The notes under the pieces are model-generated. The model worked only from the letters and a program-made list of their open reading frames with translations, was not told the DNA's origin and searched no databases. This document shows, in pieces, positions 1-4,895 of a stretch of 5,053 bases of DNA; the stretch's first letter is position 1, and each line of letters opens with the position of its first letter. Source of the DNA: Spartobacteria bacterium (GTDB taxonomy: Bacteria > Verrucomicrobiota > Verrucomicrobiia > Chthoniobacterales > Chthoniobacteraceae). The stretch is from assembly GCA_025350985.1 (NCBI GenBank), contig JANXWU010000537.1, positions 1 through 5,053 of the forward strand, given 5' to 3'. Both the position numbers and the translations under genes were made by a program.

Positions 1-339
1 AAGCGATTGGCTTCCAAGTATAAGGTCAGCACCCTCGTAACCGCACGCAGGGCGAGAGACTTCGACCTGATTCAAGAGGCTGAGTTCAAGGACGTGTATG
101 AACAAGAATTGAGGCGATATTTCGAGAGCCAGCCAAAGCCAAAGCCGGACGCCGAGCAGCATGGAGACTTTCACAACACCTTGCGGGCCCGTGCGGGCGG
201 CACTTTTTGCAATGCTTTAATTGCAAGCACGCTTACCGGCGAAACCACTTACAAGCAAGCCTTCCATCTCCTAGGGGTGAAGAGCACAAGTTCCTTTGAA
301 AGTTTTGCTAGGGCAAAATTTCCCCATCTTCTAAAGTGA
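1..339 (+). CDS. ImmA/IrrE-type antitoxin partner of a DUF4411 toxin, C-terminal part (5' truncated)
   Basis: The reading frame is open from the first base, so this is the 3' end of a longer gene; the TTG at 7 is probably an internal Leu codon. About 112 residues are visible. The C-terminal part (a Gly-Gly-x-Phe segment, then a Leu-x-Gly-x-Thr-x-Tyr-x-x-Ala-Phe-x-Leu-Leu-Gly-Val pattern) resembles the end of ImmA/IrrE-family proteins encoded just upstream of DUF4411 PIN-like toxins. In that family an N-terminal HTH and a zinc-protease HExxH domain are usual, but both would lie outside the window, so neither can be confirmed. The stop codon overlaps the GTG start of the next gene (GTGA, 336-339), which suggests translational coupling in a toxin-antitoxin operon. 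The assignment rests on the tail pattern plus the neighbour. Composition is AT-richer than the rest of the window. Confidence 0.6.
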   Translation, partial: KRLASKYKVSTLVTARRARDFDLIQEAEFKDVYEQELRRYFESQPKPKPDAEQHGDFHNTLRARAGGTFCNALIASTLTGETTYKQAFHLLGVKSTSSFESFARAKFPHLLK

Positions 340-821
340 GATACATCCTCGATAGCGATACGCTCATTCGGGCAAAAAACGACTTCTATAGTTTTGAAAC
401 AGTTCCGGGGTTTTGGACGTGGCTGACGAAGCAAAACGAAGACAAGGTCATCTACAGTTGCTCCTGTATTCGCAAGGAACTCCTAAATGGCGAAGGCGAC
501 AATCTCCGCAACTGGGCGAAAAATAACGGCGACTTTTTTCTTTCGGAGGATAACTCGACCGCGAAGAGCTACGAGCAAATTGTTAAATGGGTGCATGGCA
601 ACGCACAGTTCAGCGAGGCCGCTAAGCAGGAATTTTTTCGGGGTGCCGATCCCACTCTGATTGCGCACGCCCACGCTCACAATTTCACCTTGGTAACTTT
701 TGAAGTGGACGCCCCGGCAGCCAAATCCAAAGTCCCTCTTCCAACTGTAGCCAAGCAGTTCGGAGTAATTCCAATAAACCTCTTCCATCTCACCAAGATG
801 CTCAAGGCGAGCCTTGGATAG
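336..821 (+). CDS. DUF4411 family PIN-like toxin
   Basis: A 161-aa protein, the usual size for a single PIN-like domain. It opens with a hydrophobic strand followed by Asp-Ser-Asp (D6, D8), the usual first acidic residues of PIN nucleases. Glu48 in the Arg-Lys-Glu-Leu segment and Asp105 in Gly-Ala-Asp-Pro-Thr-Leu-Ile-Ala-His-Ala are candidates for the other metal-binding acids. The layout with a Trp-rich early part and the Ala-Asp-Pro-x-Leu-Ile-Ala motif matches DUF4411. PIN toxins are metal-dependent RNases, and VapC members cut tRNA or rRNA; the target here is unknown. The GTG start (336) is supported by the 4-nt overlap with the upstream antitoxin gene and by starting exactly at the first PIN strand. 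The stop (819-821) is immediately beside the 3' end of a minus-strand tRNA-like gene. Low GC suggests the pair was acquired. Confidence 0.8.
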   Translation: MRYILDSDTLIRAKNDFYSFETVPGFWTWLTKQNEDKVIYSCSCIRKELLNGEGDNLRNWAKNNGDFFLSEDNSTAKSYEQIVKWVHGNAQFSEAAKQEFFRGADPTLIAHAHAHNFTLVTFEVDAPAAKSKVPLPTVAKQFGVIPINLFHLTKMLKASLG

Positions 822-921
822 TGGAGACGGCGGGGATCGAACCCGCATCTCGCGGCTTAGAGGAGCCCTCCACACGGAAGGGCTCTTCAAAGCCGGCGCT
901 CTACCGTTGAGCTACGTCCCC
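822..921 (-). tRNA. tRNA-like gene with a hairpin insertion in the anticodon loop; no clear anticodon
   Basis: Read on the minus strand from 921, the acceptor 5' strand (GGGGACG) pairs with the 3' strand 829-823 (CGTCTCC): 7 bp with one G-U. The D arm is canonical (GCTC, 7-nt loop, GAGC). The T arm is perfect (GCGGG, loop TTCGATC, CCCGC), and a five-base variable region lies before it. The discriminator is A (822) and CCA is not encoded. The anticodon stem CGGC (895-892) pairs with GCCG (856-853), but the loop between them is 35 nt instead of 7. It begins TT and ends AA, like an ordinary loop split by about 28 nt. Those bases pair with each other, making one long arm of about 17 bp capped by GTGT. 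Removing 28 contiguous nt could leave TCT, TGT or TGA as anticodon depending on the cut points. The amino acid is undetermined. It may be a pseudogene, an intron-bearing tRNA or a tRNA-derived RNA. Confidence 0.75.
857..891 (-). other. Enlarged anticodon loop (hairpin insert) within the tRNA-like gene
   Basis: On the minus strand the pairs continue outward to inward from the anticodon stem: TT (891-890) with AA (858-857), a T-T mismatch (889/859), GA (888-887) with TC (861-860), an A-C mismatch (886/862), GAGCCC (885-880) with GGGCTC (868-863), a bulged T (879), TCC (878-876) with GGA (871-869), and loop GTGT. The insert is far too short for a group I intron and shows no archaeal bulge-helix-bulge with two 3-nt bulges. 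Confidence 0.7.
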
Positions 922-1010
922 GAAGCAATTTCACCTTTCGGGCAATTCTCCCTCAAAGTCAAATTAGGACACTACCGATTCTTGGGTGGGGCTCAGTTAA
1001 AAAAACGCGG

Positions 1011-1048
1011 GTCATTCTGAGCGCAGGCTTGGCGGAGTCGAAGACAGG
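1011..1048. repeat. Fragment of a dispersed intergenic repeat (GTCATTCTGAGCG... type)
   Basis: The plus strand reads GTCATTCTGAGCGCAG, then a few bases, then GCGGAGTCGAAGA. Both blocks resemble the short non-coding repeats (ATTCTGAGCG...TCGAAGAAT type) scattered through many environmental bacterial genomes. It lies just beyond the stop codon of the radical SAM gene, the usual intergenic setting. Recognition is from memory of the pattern; only one copy is in this window. Confidence 0.4.
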
Positions 1049-2107
1049 TCAGAACAAGGACAGTTGATTCGTCGGGACGCGAAAGGCGGCGGCGGAAAGC
1101 TCAACGCGCTCCTCGGCAAAACCAGCTTTCCGTTTCGCCACCGCGAACATCGCCGCCATTTGCTCCGCAAAAAATCCCTCGCCCCGCATCCTTGTGCCAA
1201 AGCGCGCGTCGTAAAGTTTCCCGCCGCGCATCGAGCGGACGCGACCGAGAATTTTTTCCTTTTGCCCCGGTGCGTGTTCTTCCAACCAGCGCTCGAATAG
1301 CGGCGACACCGCCCCCGGCAATCGCAACGGAACCATGCCGGCGCCGGTCGCGCCAGCCTTCGCCGCGGCGGTGAGGACGGCGATCATTTCGTGGTCGTTC
1401 AAGCCCGGAATGCAGGGCGCAAACATCACGCGCACCGGCACTCCCGCCGCCGCTAATTCCTGAATCGCCGCCAGCCGTCGCGCAGGCGGCGACGCGCGGG
1501 GTTCGAGCTTTTTGGCCAGATCGCCATCGAGCGTCGTGATCGAAATATTCACCGCCGCGCCATTCCATTTCGCCATCGCGCCAAGCACGTCCGCGTCGCG
1601 CGTGACGAGGTGATTTTTCGTGATGAGCGCGACGGGGTTGCGAAATTCCGCGAGCACTTCCAGGCAGCCGCGCGTGATTTTCAGACGGCGCTCGATCGGT
1701 TGATAGCAGTCGGTCACGCCGCTCATCACCAGAGTTTGCGGTTCCCATTTTTTCGCGGAAAGCTCGCGCCGGAGAAGTTCCGGCGCGTTTTCTTTGACGA
1801 CGATTTTCGTTTCAAAATCCAAGCCCGCGGAGAAGCCAAGGTACTCGTGGAAAGGCCGCGCGAAGCAGTAGGCGCAGCCGTGCTCGCAGCCGCGGTACGG
1901 GTTGACGCTCACCTCAAAGCCGACGTCGGGACTGTGGTTCCGCGTGATGACCGACTGCGAATCGTCTCGCAAAAACTGCGTGCGCAAAGGACGGGGTTCG
2001 TCGTCGGGGGAAAGTTCCGCCTCCGGGTCTTCGACAAACTCCAAATGATCGAAACGGTTTTTTGGATTGTAAACCGCGCCACGGGCGGGCGCAGGGCTTG
2101 TGTTCAT
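1049..2107 (-). CDS. PA0069 family radical SAM protein (SplB-related)
   Basis: A radical S-adenosylmethionine enzyme. The CxxxCxxC iron-sulfur motif is present as Cys-Glu-His-Gly-Cys-Ala-Tyr-Cys, about residues 74-81 from the ATG at 2107. It is preceded by the Asn-Pro-Tyr-Arg-Gly segment and followed by Phe-Ala-Arg-Pro, both typical of the PA0069 group in COG1533 (spore photoproduct lyase-like). The radical SAM barrel then runs to about residue 290, and the protein ends in Asn-Gln-Leu-Ser-Leu-Phe, an ending I associate with this group. The substrate of the group is unknown. The frame can be extended upstream to a TTG at 2143 (364 aa). The ATG (352 aa) is preferred as the stronger codon just before the conserved Ala-Val-Tyr-Asn-Pro-Lys-Asn-Arg-Phe stretch, although no good ribosome site supports either. 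It lies 111 nt downstream of the redoxin gene on the same strand and may be co-transcribed. GC-rich, intact. Confidence 0.9.
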   Translation of the reverse strand: MNTSPAPARGAVYNPKNRFDHLEFVEDPEAELSPDDEPRPLRTQFLRDDSQSVITRNHSPDVGFEVSVNPYRGCEHGCAYCFARPFHEYLGFSAGLDFETKIVVKENAPELLRRELSAKKWEPQTLVMSGVTDCYQPIERRLKITRGCLEVLAEFRNPVALITKNHLVTRDADVLGAMAKWNGAAVNISITTLDGDLAKKLEPRASPPARRLAAIQELAAAGVPVRVMFAPCIPGLNDHEMIAVLTAAAKAGATGAGMVPLRLPGAVSPLFERWLEEHAPGQKEKILGRVRSMRGGKLYDARFGTRMRGEGFFAEQMAAMFAVAKRKAGFAEERVELSAAAFRVPTNQLSLF

Positions 2108-2218
2108 ATGAACACTAATCGGACCGGATCGTTTCCGAGTCAATCTGGGCGGATATTTGCTGACTGATGGAAAAATAGCGGGCCGTCGTTCTGTCTCTTA
2201 CCGCCTGAAATAATCCGG

Positions 2219-2779
2219 CTAGTTTCCCGCCTTCCACTTGATGTTGCAGCCGATGCTTGGCCGCTGATTTGGATCCACGGGCAAACCGGCGAGCACCGCG
2301 TCGAGCGCCGCCCGCAAGTCACGCCCGTCCGGCTCCGCGCCGCCCGGTCGCGTGCGGTCGAGCTGGCCGCGATACGCGAGTTTTCGCAGCCGGTCGAAGA
2401 GGAAAAAATCCGGCGTGCAGGCCGCAATGTAGCTTTTGGCGACCGATTGCGTCTCGTCGAAGAGAACTGGAAAAGTGAACCCGGCCTCGCGTGCGAACTT
2501 CCCCGACGGCTCCGGCGCGTCCTGCGGATATGCCGCGGCGTCATTCGAGGTGATGGCGACCATGCCCACGCCACGTCCGGCATAATCCCGCCCCAGCCGC
2601 GACAATTCCTCCTGGACGTGGTGGACATACGGGCAGTGCGCGCACAGAAAAATCACTAGCATGGCTTTCTCCGCAGAGAAATCCTGAAGCGAAACGGTGC
2701 GATCAGTCAGCACTTCGGGCAGTGAGAAATCCGGCGCGACGGTGCCGAGCGGGAGCATGGTGGAAAGGGTTTCAGACAT
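2219..2779 (-). CDS. Thioredoxin-fold redoxin (AhpC/TSA-like, PRX-like1 group)
   Basis: A 186-aa cytosolic thiol-disulfide protein. An N-terminal Gly-x-x-Ala-Pro-Asp-Phe-x-Leu-Pro segment (residues 12-21) is typical of AhpC/TSA and redoxin domains. The redox motif Cys46-Ala-His-Cys49-Pro-Tyr-Val follows the central beta strand. The cis-proline loop Thr122-Pro123-Asp124 is preceded by Cys121, and a late Cys178 sits in a Ser-Ile-Gly-Cys-Asn-Ile-Lys-Trp segment, all characteristic of the PRX-like1 subgroup. No signal peptide is visible. It probably acts as a reductase or peroxidase-like protein; its exact partner is unknown. The ATG at 2779 is chosen because it gives the full N-terminal domain; Met8 is an alternative start and neither has a strong ribosome site. 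It diverges from the GAF gene at 3077 across about 300 bp, with the radical SAM gene downstream on the same strand. Confidence 0.9.
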   Translation of the reverse strand: MSETLSTMLPLGTVAPDFSLPEVLTDRTVSLQDFSAEKAMLVIFLCAHCPYVHHVQEELSRLGRDYAGRGVGMVAITSNDAAAYPQDAPEPSGKFAREAGFTFPVLFDETQSVAKSYIAACTPDFFLFDRLRKLAYRGQLDRTRPGGAEPDGRDLRAALDAVLAGLPVDPNQRPSIGCNIKWKAGN

Positions 2780-2854
2780 GGACGGAAGGTAGCGCGAAAC
2801 CGTTCCGGCTCAATGTCCCGCCACCGGCCGTTTCCTCCGACAGCGCAAGTTTTT

Positions 2855-2896
2855 TGAAAAAAGACCGAAAACCTGGATTTCTCAAACGTCTCTATT
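2855..2896 (+). promoter_or_regulatory. Promoter-like motif, copy 1 (upstream of GAF-protease unit)
   Basis: TGAAAAAA (2855-2862), 17 nt, then TCTCAAACGTCTCTATT (2880-2896). The same two blocks with the same 17-nt gap recur in inverse orientation at 4765-4724, before the small-protein gene. The 17 nt between the blocks do not match between copies. It lies 180 nt before the ATG of the GAF gene. The CGTC core recalls the -10 element of extracytoplasmic-function sigma promoters, and TCTATT could act as a sigma70-like -10; which is right cannot be decided from two copies. Confidence 0.55.
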
Positions 2897-2909
2897 GTGG
2901 GGCGGAAAA

Positions 2910-2955
2910 GCGACGCGTCGGGGGAGGTGGGAGAATGGAGCCCCCGACGCTTCGC
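2910..2955. repeat. Strong inverted repeat in the leader of the GAF gene
   Basis: The left arm 2915-2924 (GCGTCGGGGG) pairs perfectly with 2941-2950 (CCCCCGACGC) around a 16-nt loop, and the stem continues after one mismatch with GCGA (2910-2913) and TCGC (2952-2955). No T-run follows on either strand, so it is a poor intrinsic terminator. The loop holds a purine-rich SD-like stretch and an ATG (2935). It could be a leader regulatory hairpin or a REP-like element. Confidence 0.55.
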
Positions 2956-2982
2956 AGGGTTGGTGAGGACGGAAAGAAATGA
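2935..2982 (+). other. Possible 15-codon leader ORF
   Basis: An ATG in the hairpin loop, preceded by the purine-rich stretch GGAGGTGGGAGA, opens a 15-codon frame (start Met-Glu-Pro-Pro-Thr-Leu, end Asp-Gly-Lys-Lys) that stops at 2980-2982. Its start would be shielded or exposed by the surrounding stem. Its position, downstream of promoter-like copy 1 and upstream of the GAF gene, fits a leader peptide, but half of it is simply the right arm of the inverted repeat. Translation is unproven. Confidence 0.2.
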
Positions 2983-3076
2983 GTGCGGTGCCTGCCTCAG
3001 CCCTGTGAAGTATTCACAAACCAAATGCGGAGTTTGGCGTGGATGGCCGGCGGAAGAGTCGATATAACACAGCAAG

Positions 3077-3679
3077 ATGTCGTCACGTTCCTTGATCCTG
3101 CCCGACGAGAGGTTTGCGGCTTTGCTCCCGGCTTTGGACGAGCGCGTGCGGGTCGCTGCGCGCTCGCTAGACGCGAAGAATTTTGCGGACTACCTCGACA
3201 CGCCGGAGCGGCTGATTTTAGGACAAAGTTTCACCGCCGCGGGTGCGCATGAGGGCACGCTTTGGCTTGCCGACACCGCGCGCGAGCACCTCGTCGCTGC
3301 CTATAATTCCGGGCCGCGCGCGGCGGAAATCGCCGGTTGTTTTGGGCAAAGCCTGCGCTCGGGAATGATCAGCCTGGTCTTCGCAAGCGAGCAGCCGATT
3401 TGTGAAAACGCCGTTTACAAAAATGCAAACCAGGATACCGCGCTCGATGAAAAGCTCGGCGTGCTGACGGTGGCGATGATGGCGGTGCCGTTTTATTTTG
3501 CGCGAGAGCGGCGCGGCGTCGTTTCCTGCGTTCGCCTGCGCGATGCCTGCTCCGTCGAACCCGATCCCCCGCCGTTCACCCCCGCCGATTTGCACGCGCT
3601 GCAATGCGCCGTCGCCGCCGTTTCGCGGTTGATCGACTTTCGGTTGCTGGCCGCTTCCCTGGGATGGGACGAGTCTTGA
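3077..3679 (+). CDS. GAF-like domain protein
   Basis: A 200-aa soluble protein with no signal peptide or membrane segment. Residues from about 35 to 190 look like a single GAF domain: a leading helix, a strand pair around Gly60-Thr-Leu-Trp-Leu-Ala-Asp and Leu-Val-Ala-Ala-Tyr-Asn-Ser-Gly, a Gly-Gln-x-Leu-x-x-Gly-Met-Ile-Ser segment (90-99), Pro107-Ile-Cys-Glu-Asn, then Ala-Val-Pro-Phe and a Gly-Val-Val-Ser-Cys-Val-Arg-Leu strand, ending in an amphipathic helix (169-193). GAF domains bind small ligands or act as sensor and dimerisation modules; the ligand here is unknown. The ATG at 3077 has no good ribosome site. Its stop overlaps the protease gene that follows, so the two are very likely one operon. 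The 180-nt leader from the promoter-like motif contains a strong hairpin. It carries no output domain of its own, which suggests it regulates the neighbouring protease. Confidence 0.7.
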   Translation: MSSRSLILPDERFAALLPALDERVRVAARSLDAKNFADYLDTPERLILGQSFTAAGAHEGTLWLADTAREHLVAAYNSGPRAAEIAGCFGQSLRSGMISLVFASEQPICENAVYKNANQDTALDEKLGVLTVAMMAVPFYFARERRGVVSCVRLRDACSVEPDPPPFTPADLHALQCAVAAVSRLIDFRLLAASLGWDES

Positions 3680-4446
3680 ACACGGGAGAAAGCTGGATCG
3701 ACCTCGGGCAGGCGCGCGAGGCTCTTGTGCGTGGCACGGGGCGCGGGATTCGCATCGCGGTGCTCGACTCGGGGATTGAAACGAGTCATCCGACGCTGGG
3801 CGGTCTCGCCTTGTGCGACGATCTCGCGATCGTGAGCGACGGCGTCCAACTGGTCGTCCAGCCCGGCGGCGGCCGCGACGTTTTCGGCCACGGCACGGCC
3901 ATCGCGGGCATTCTGCGCACGGTCGCGCCCGATGTGGAAATCAGCAGCATCCGCGTGCTGGGCGACGGGCTGGTGTCGCGGACGGCGATCATCCGCGAAG
4001 GCGCGCGGCAGGCGCTGGATCGCGGCTGCCACATCCTCAATTGTAGCTTTGGCTGCGGCATGCCCGATCACGTTCTGCAATACAAGTGCTGGGTGGACGA
4101 AGCGTATTTGCAGAAAGTCCACGTCGTCGCGGCCTGCCACAATGGCGACTGCAACAAGCAGGAATGGCCAGCGCACTTCTCCTCGGTGATCAGTGTCGAT
4201 ATGGCCGATGCGCCGGGCGACGCGCTCTTTTATCGCGGCGGCAGCTTGGTCGAGTTTCTGGCTCACGGCGTCAATGTCCCGGTGCCGTGGCGGGATGGCG
4301 CGACGAAGAATATTACCGGCAGTAGTTTCGCCGCAGCGCGCGTCTCCGGCCTGCTGGCGCGGCTGCTTTCCGGCGTGCCGGATTTATCCCCGCTTCAGGC
4401 GAAAGCTCTGCTGCAACACCTCGCGGGCCCGTGGCCGGAGACGTGA
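3664..4446 (+). CDS. Compact cytosolic subtilisin-like serine protease (S8 family)
   Basis: A 260-aa S8 peptidase with all catalytic elements visible, numbered from the ATG at 3664: Asp35 in Ile-Ala-Val-Leu-Asp-Ser-Gly-Ile, His76 in Phe-Gly-His-Gly-Thr-Ala, oxyanion Asn160 in Ala-Ala-Cys-His-Asn-Gly-Asp, and Ser221 in Gly-Ser-Ser-Phe-Ala-Ala-Ala-Arg-Val-Ser-Gly. The protein is essentially just the catalytic domain, with no signal peptide and no I9 propeptide, so it should act inside the cell. Unusual points are seven cysteines (51, 122, 127, 131, 142, 158, 163) clustered around the core, and Gly-Ser-Ser-Phe-Ala-Ala-Ala in place of the usual Gly-Thr-Ser-Met-Ala-Ala-Pro. The start is ambiguous: ATG 3664 (16-nt overlap with the GAF gene), TTG 3676 (TTGA overlap), or ATG 3604, which would add an Arg-rich, unlikely N-terminus. 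It ends 13 nt before the convergent small-protein gene. Confidence 0.9.
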   Translation: MGRVLNTGESWIDLGQAREALVRGTGRGIRIAVLDSGIETSHPTLGGLALCDDLAIVSDGVQLVVQPGGGRDVFGHGTAIAGILRTVAPDVEISSIRVLGDGLVSRTAIIREGARQALDRGCHILNCSFGCGMPDHVLQYKCWVDEAYLQKVHVVAACHNGDCNKQEWPAHFSSVISVDMADAPGDALFYRGGSLVEFLAHGVNVPVPWRDGATKNITGSSFAAARVSGLLARLLSGVPDLSPLQAKALLQHLAGPWPET

Positions 4447-4459
4447 TTCCGCACACCGC

Positions 4460-4708
4460 TCAATAACCCAGCGTCGCACCCTCTTGACGGCGCTGTTCTC
4501 TCACCCGGTCCGCCACCCAGTCCACCCACTGCGGCTCCGCGCGTAGGAGGATGCAGATGGCGTCGATTTCCGTCTTCACGCAATTACCGGCGACAAACCG
4601 TTCCAGCCGCTCCCGCAATTCCAACGGCGGCGGCTCCTGCACCGCATGGCCCACGACCTCCGGCTCCACCTGCTCCAGAAAATCCATCAAAGTTTTGAAT
4701 TCGTTCAT
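4460..4708 (-). CDS. Small acidic helical protein of unknown function (82 aa)
   Basis: I do not recognise this family with certainty. The protein has an N-terminal helix (Met-Asn-Glu-Phe-Lys-Thr-Leu-Met-Asp-Phe-Leu-Glu), a Pro-rich hinge (Glu-Pro-Pro-Pro-Leu, residues 25-29), and a second helical unit with the pattern Leu-Arg-Glu-Arg-Leu-Glu-Arg-Phe-Val-Ala-Gly...Ile...Ile-x-Leu-Leu-Arg-Ala-Glu-Pro-Gln-Trp. That pattern loosely recalls the N-terminal region of small anti-sigma proteins, but the paired zinc cysteines are absent, so this is only a suggestion. The ATG at 4708 has an AAGGG ribosome site 7 nt upstream, the clearest in the window. The promoter-like motif lies 15 nt upstream, matching the one before the GAF-protease operon, so the two are probably co-regulated. 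The gene converges on the protease gene with 13 nt between the stops, leaving no room for a separate bidirectional terminator. Confidence 0.75.
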   Translation of the reverse strand: MNEFKTLMDFLEQVEPEVVGHAVQEPPPLELRERLERFVAGNCVKTEIDAICILLRAEPQWVDWVADRVREQRRQEGATLGY

Positions 4709-4723
4709 CGGGTATCCCTTCAA

Positions 4724-4765
4724 AATAGAGACGTTTGAGATTTGCAAAATTGCAGGATTTTTTCA
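4724..4765 (-). promoter_or_regulatory. Promoter-like motif, copy 2 (upstream of the small-protein gene)
   Basis: On the minus strand TGAAAAAA (4765-4758), 17 nt, then TCTCAAACGTCTCTATT (4740-4724), identical in both blocks and spacing to 2855-2896. It ends 15 nt before the ATG at 4708, with AAGGG in between. If TCTATT is the -10 element, transcription would begin near the ribosome site, giving a very short leader. The gap also contains a TGCAAAATTGCA inverted repeat (4743-4754) not present in copy 1. Confidence 0.6.
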
Positions 4766-4895
4766 GGAAGTGGAAACTTTTCGGCGGAGCCAAGTGCCCG
4801 CCCAGCCTGATTGGACGGGCTTGCGACTGGGCCGAATGAAAAGCTTTTTCGTATTCTTCGGAGTTCTTTCCGTCCCGGATTTTGGTTTGGGTTTT

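Noticed and set aside
803..816. Perfect inverted repeat CAAGGC-GA-GCCTTG at the end of the toxin gene
   Set aside because: It lies within coding sequence with a 2-nt loop and no T-run, so it is not a convincing terminator.
885..891. CTTCAAA on the plus strand, identical to the anticodon loop of selenocysteine tRNA
   Set aside because: The plus strand lacks a T loop and a D arm in the right places, whereas the minus strand has perfect acceptor, D and T arms; the match is the complement of the odd loop's start.
822..921. Type II (Ser/Leu-like) tRNA with a long variable arm
   Set aside because: Forcing a normal anticodon arm leaves only a 4-bp stem (GGCT/AGCC) with a 6-nt loop and about 20 unpaired bases, and breaks the much better continuous 17-bp hairpin.
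997..1006. A-run (T-run on the minus strand) downstream of the radical SAM gene
   Set aside because: No stable GC-rich stem directly precedes the T-run in the direction of transcription, so an intrinsic terminator is not supported.
1101..1748. 215-aa frame in another minus-strand phase within the radical SAM gene
   Set aside because: Low-complexity Gly/Arg-rich shadow inside a gene with clear catalytic motifs.
1610..2167. 185-aa plus-strand frame opposite the radical SAM gene
   Set aside because: Antisense shadow in GC-rich coding sequence; no recognisable domain.
2983..3252. 89-aa GTG-started plus-strand frame running into the GAF gene
   Set aside because: Most of it is an out-of-phase reading of the GAF gene and it has no ribosome site or recognisable domain.
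3493..4266. 257-aa minus-strand frame opposite the GAF and protease genes
   Set aside because: It is the antisense shadow of two recognisable overlapping genes, with an Arg/Asp/His-rich composition and no family features.
4796..4820. Hairpin GCCCG...CGGGC between the partial gene and the small-protein gene
   Set aside because: Only 5+3 bp with a mismatch and no T-run on either side; a terminator call would be a guess.
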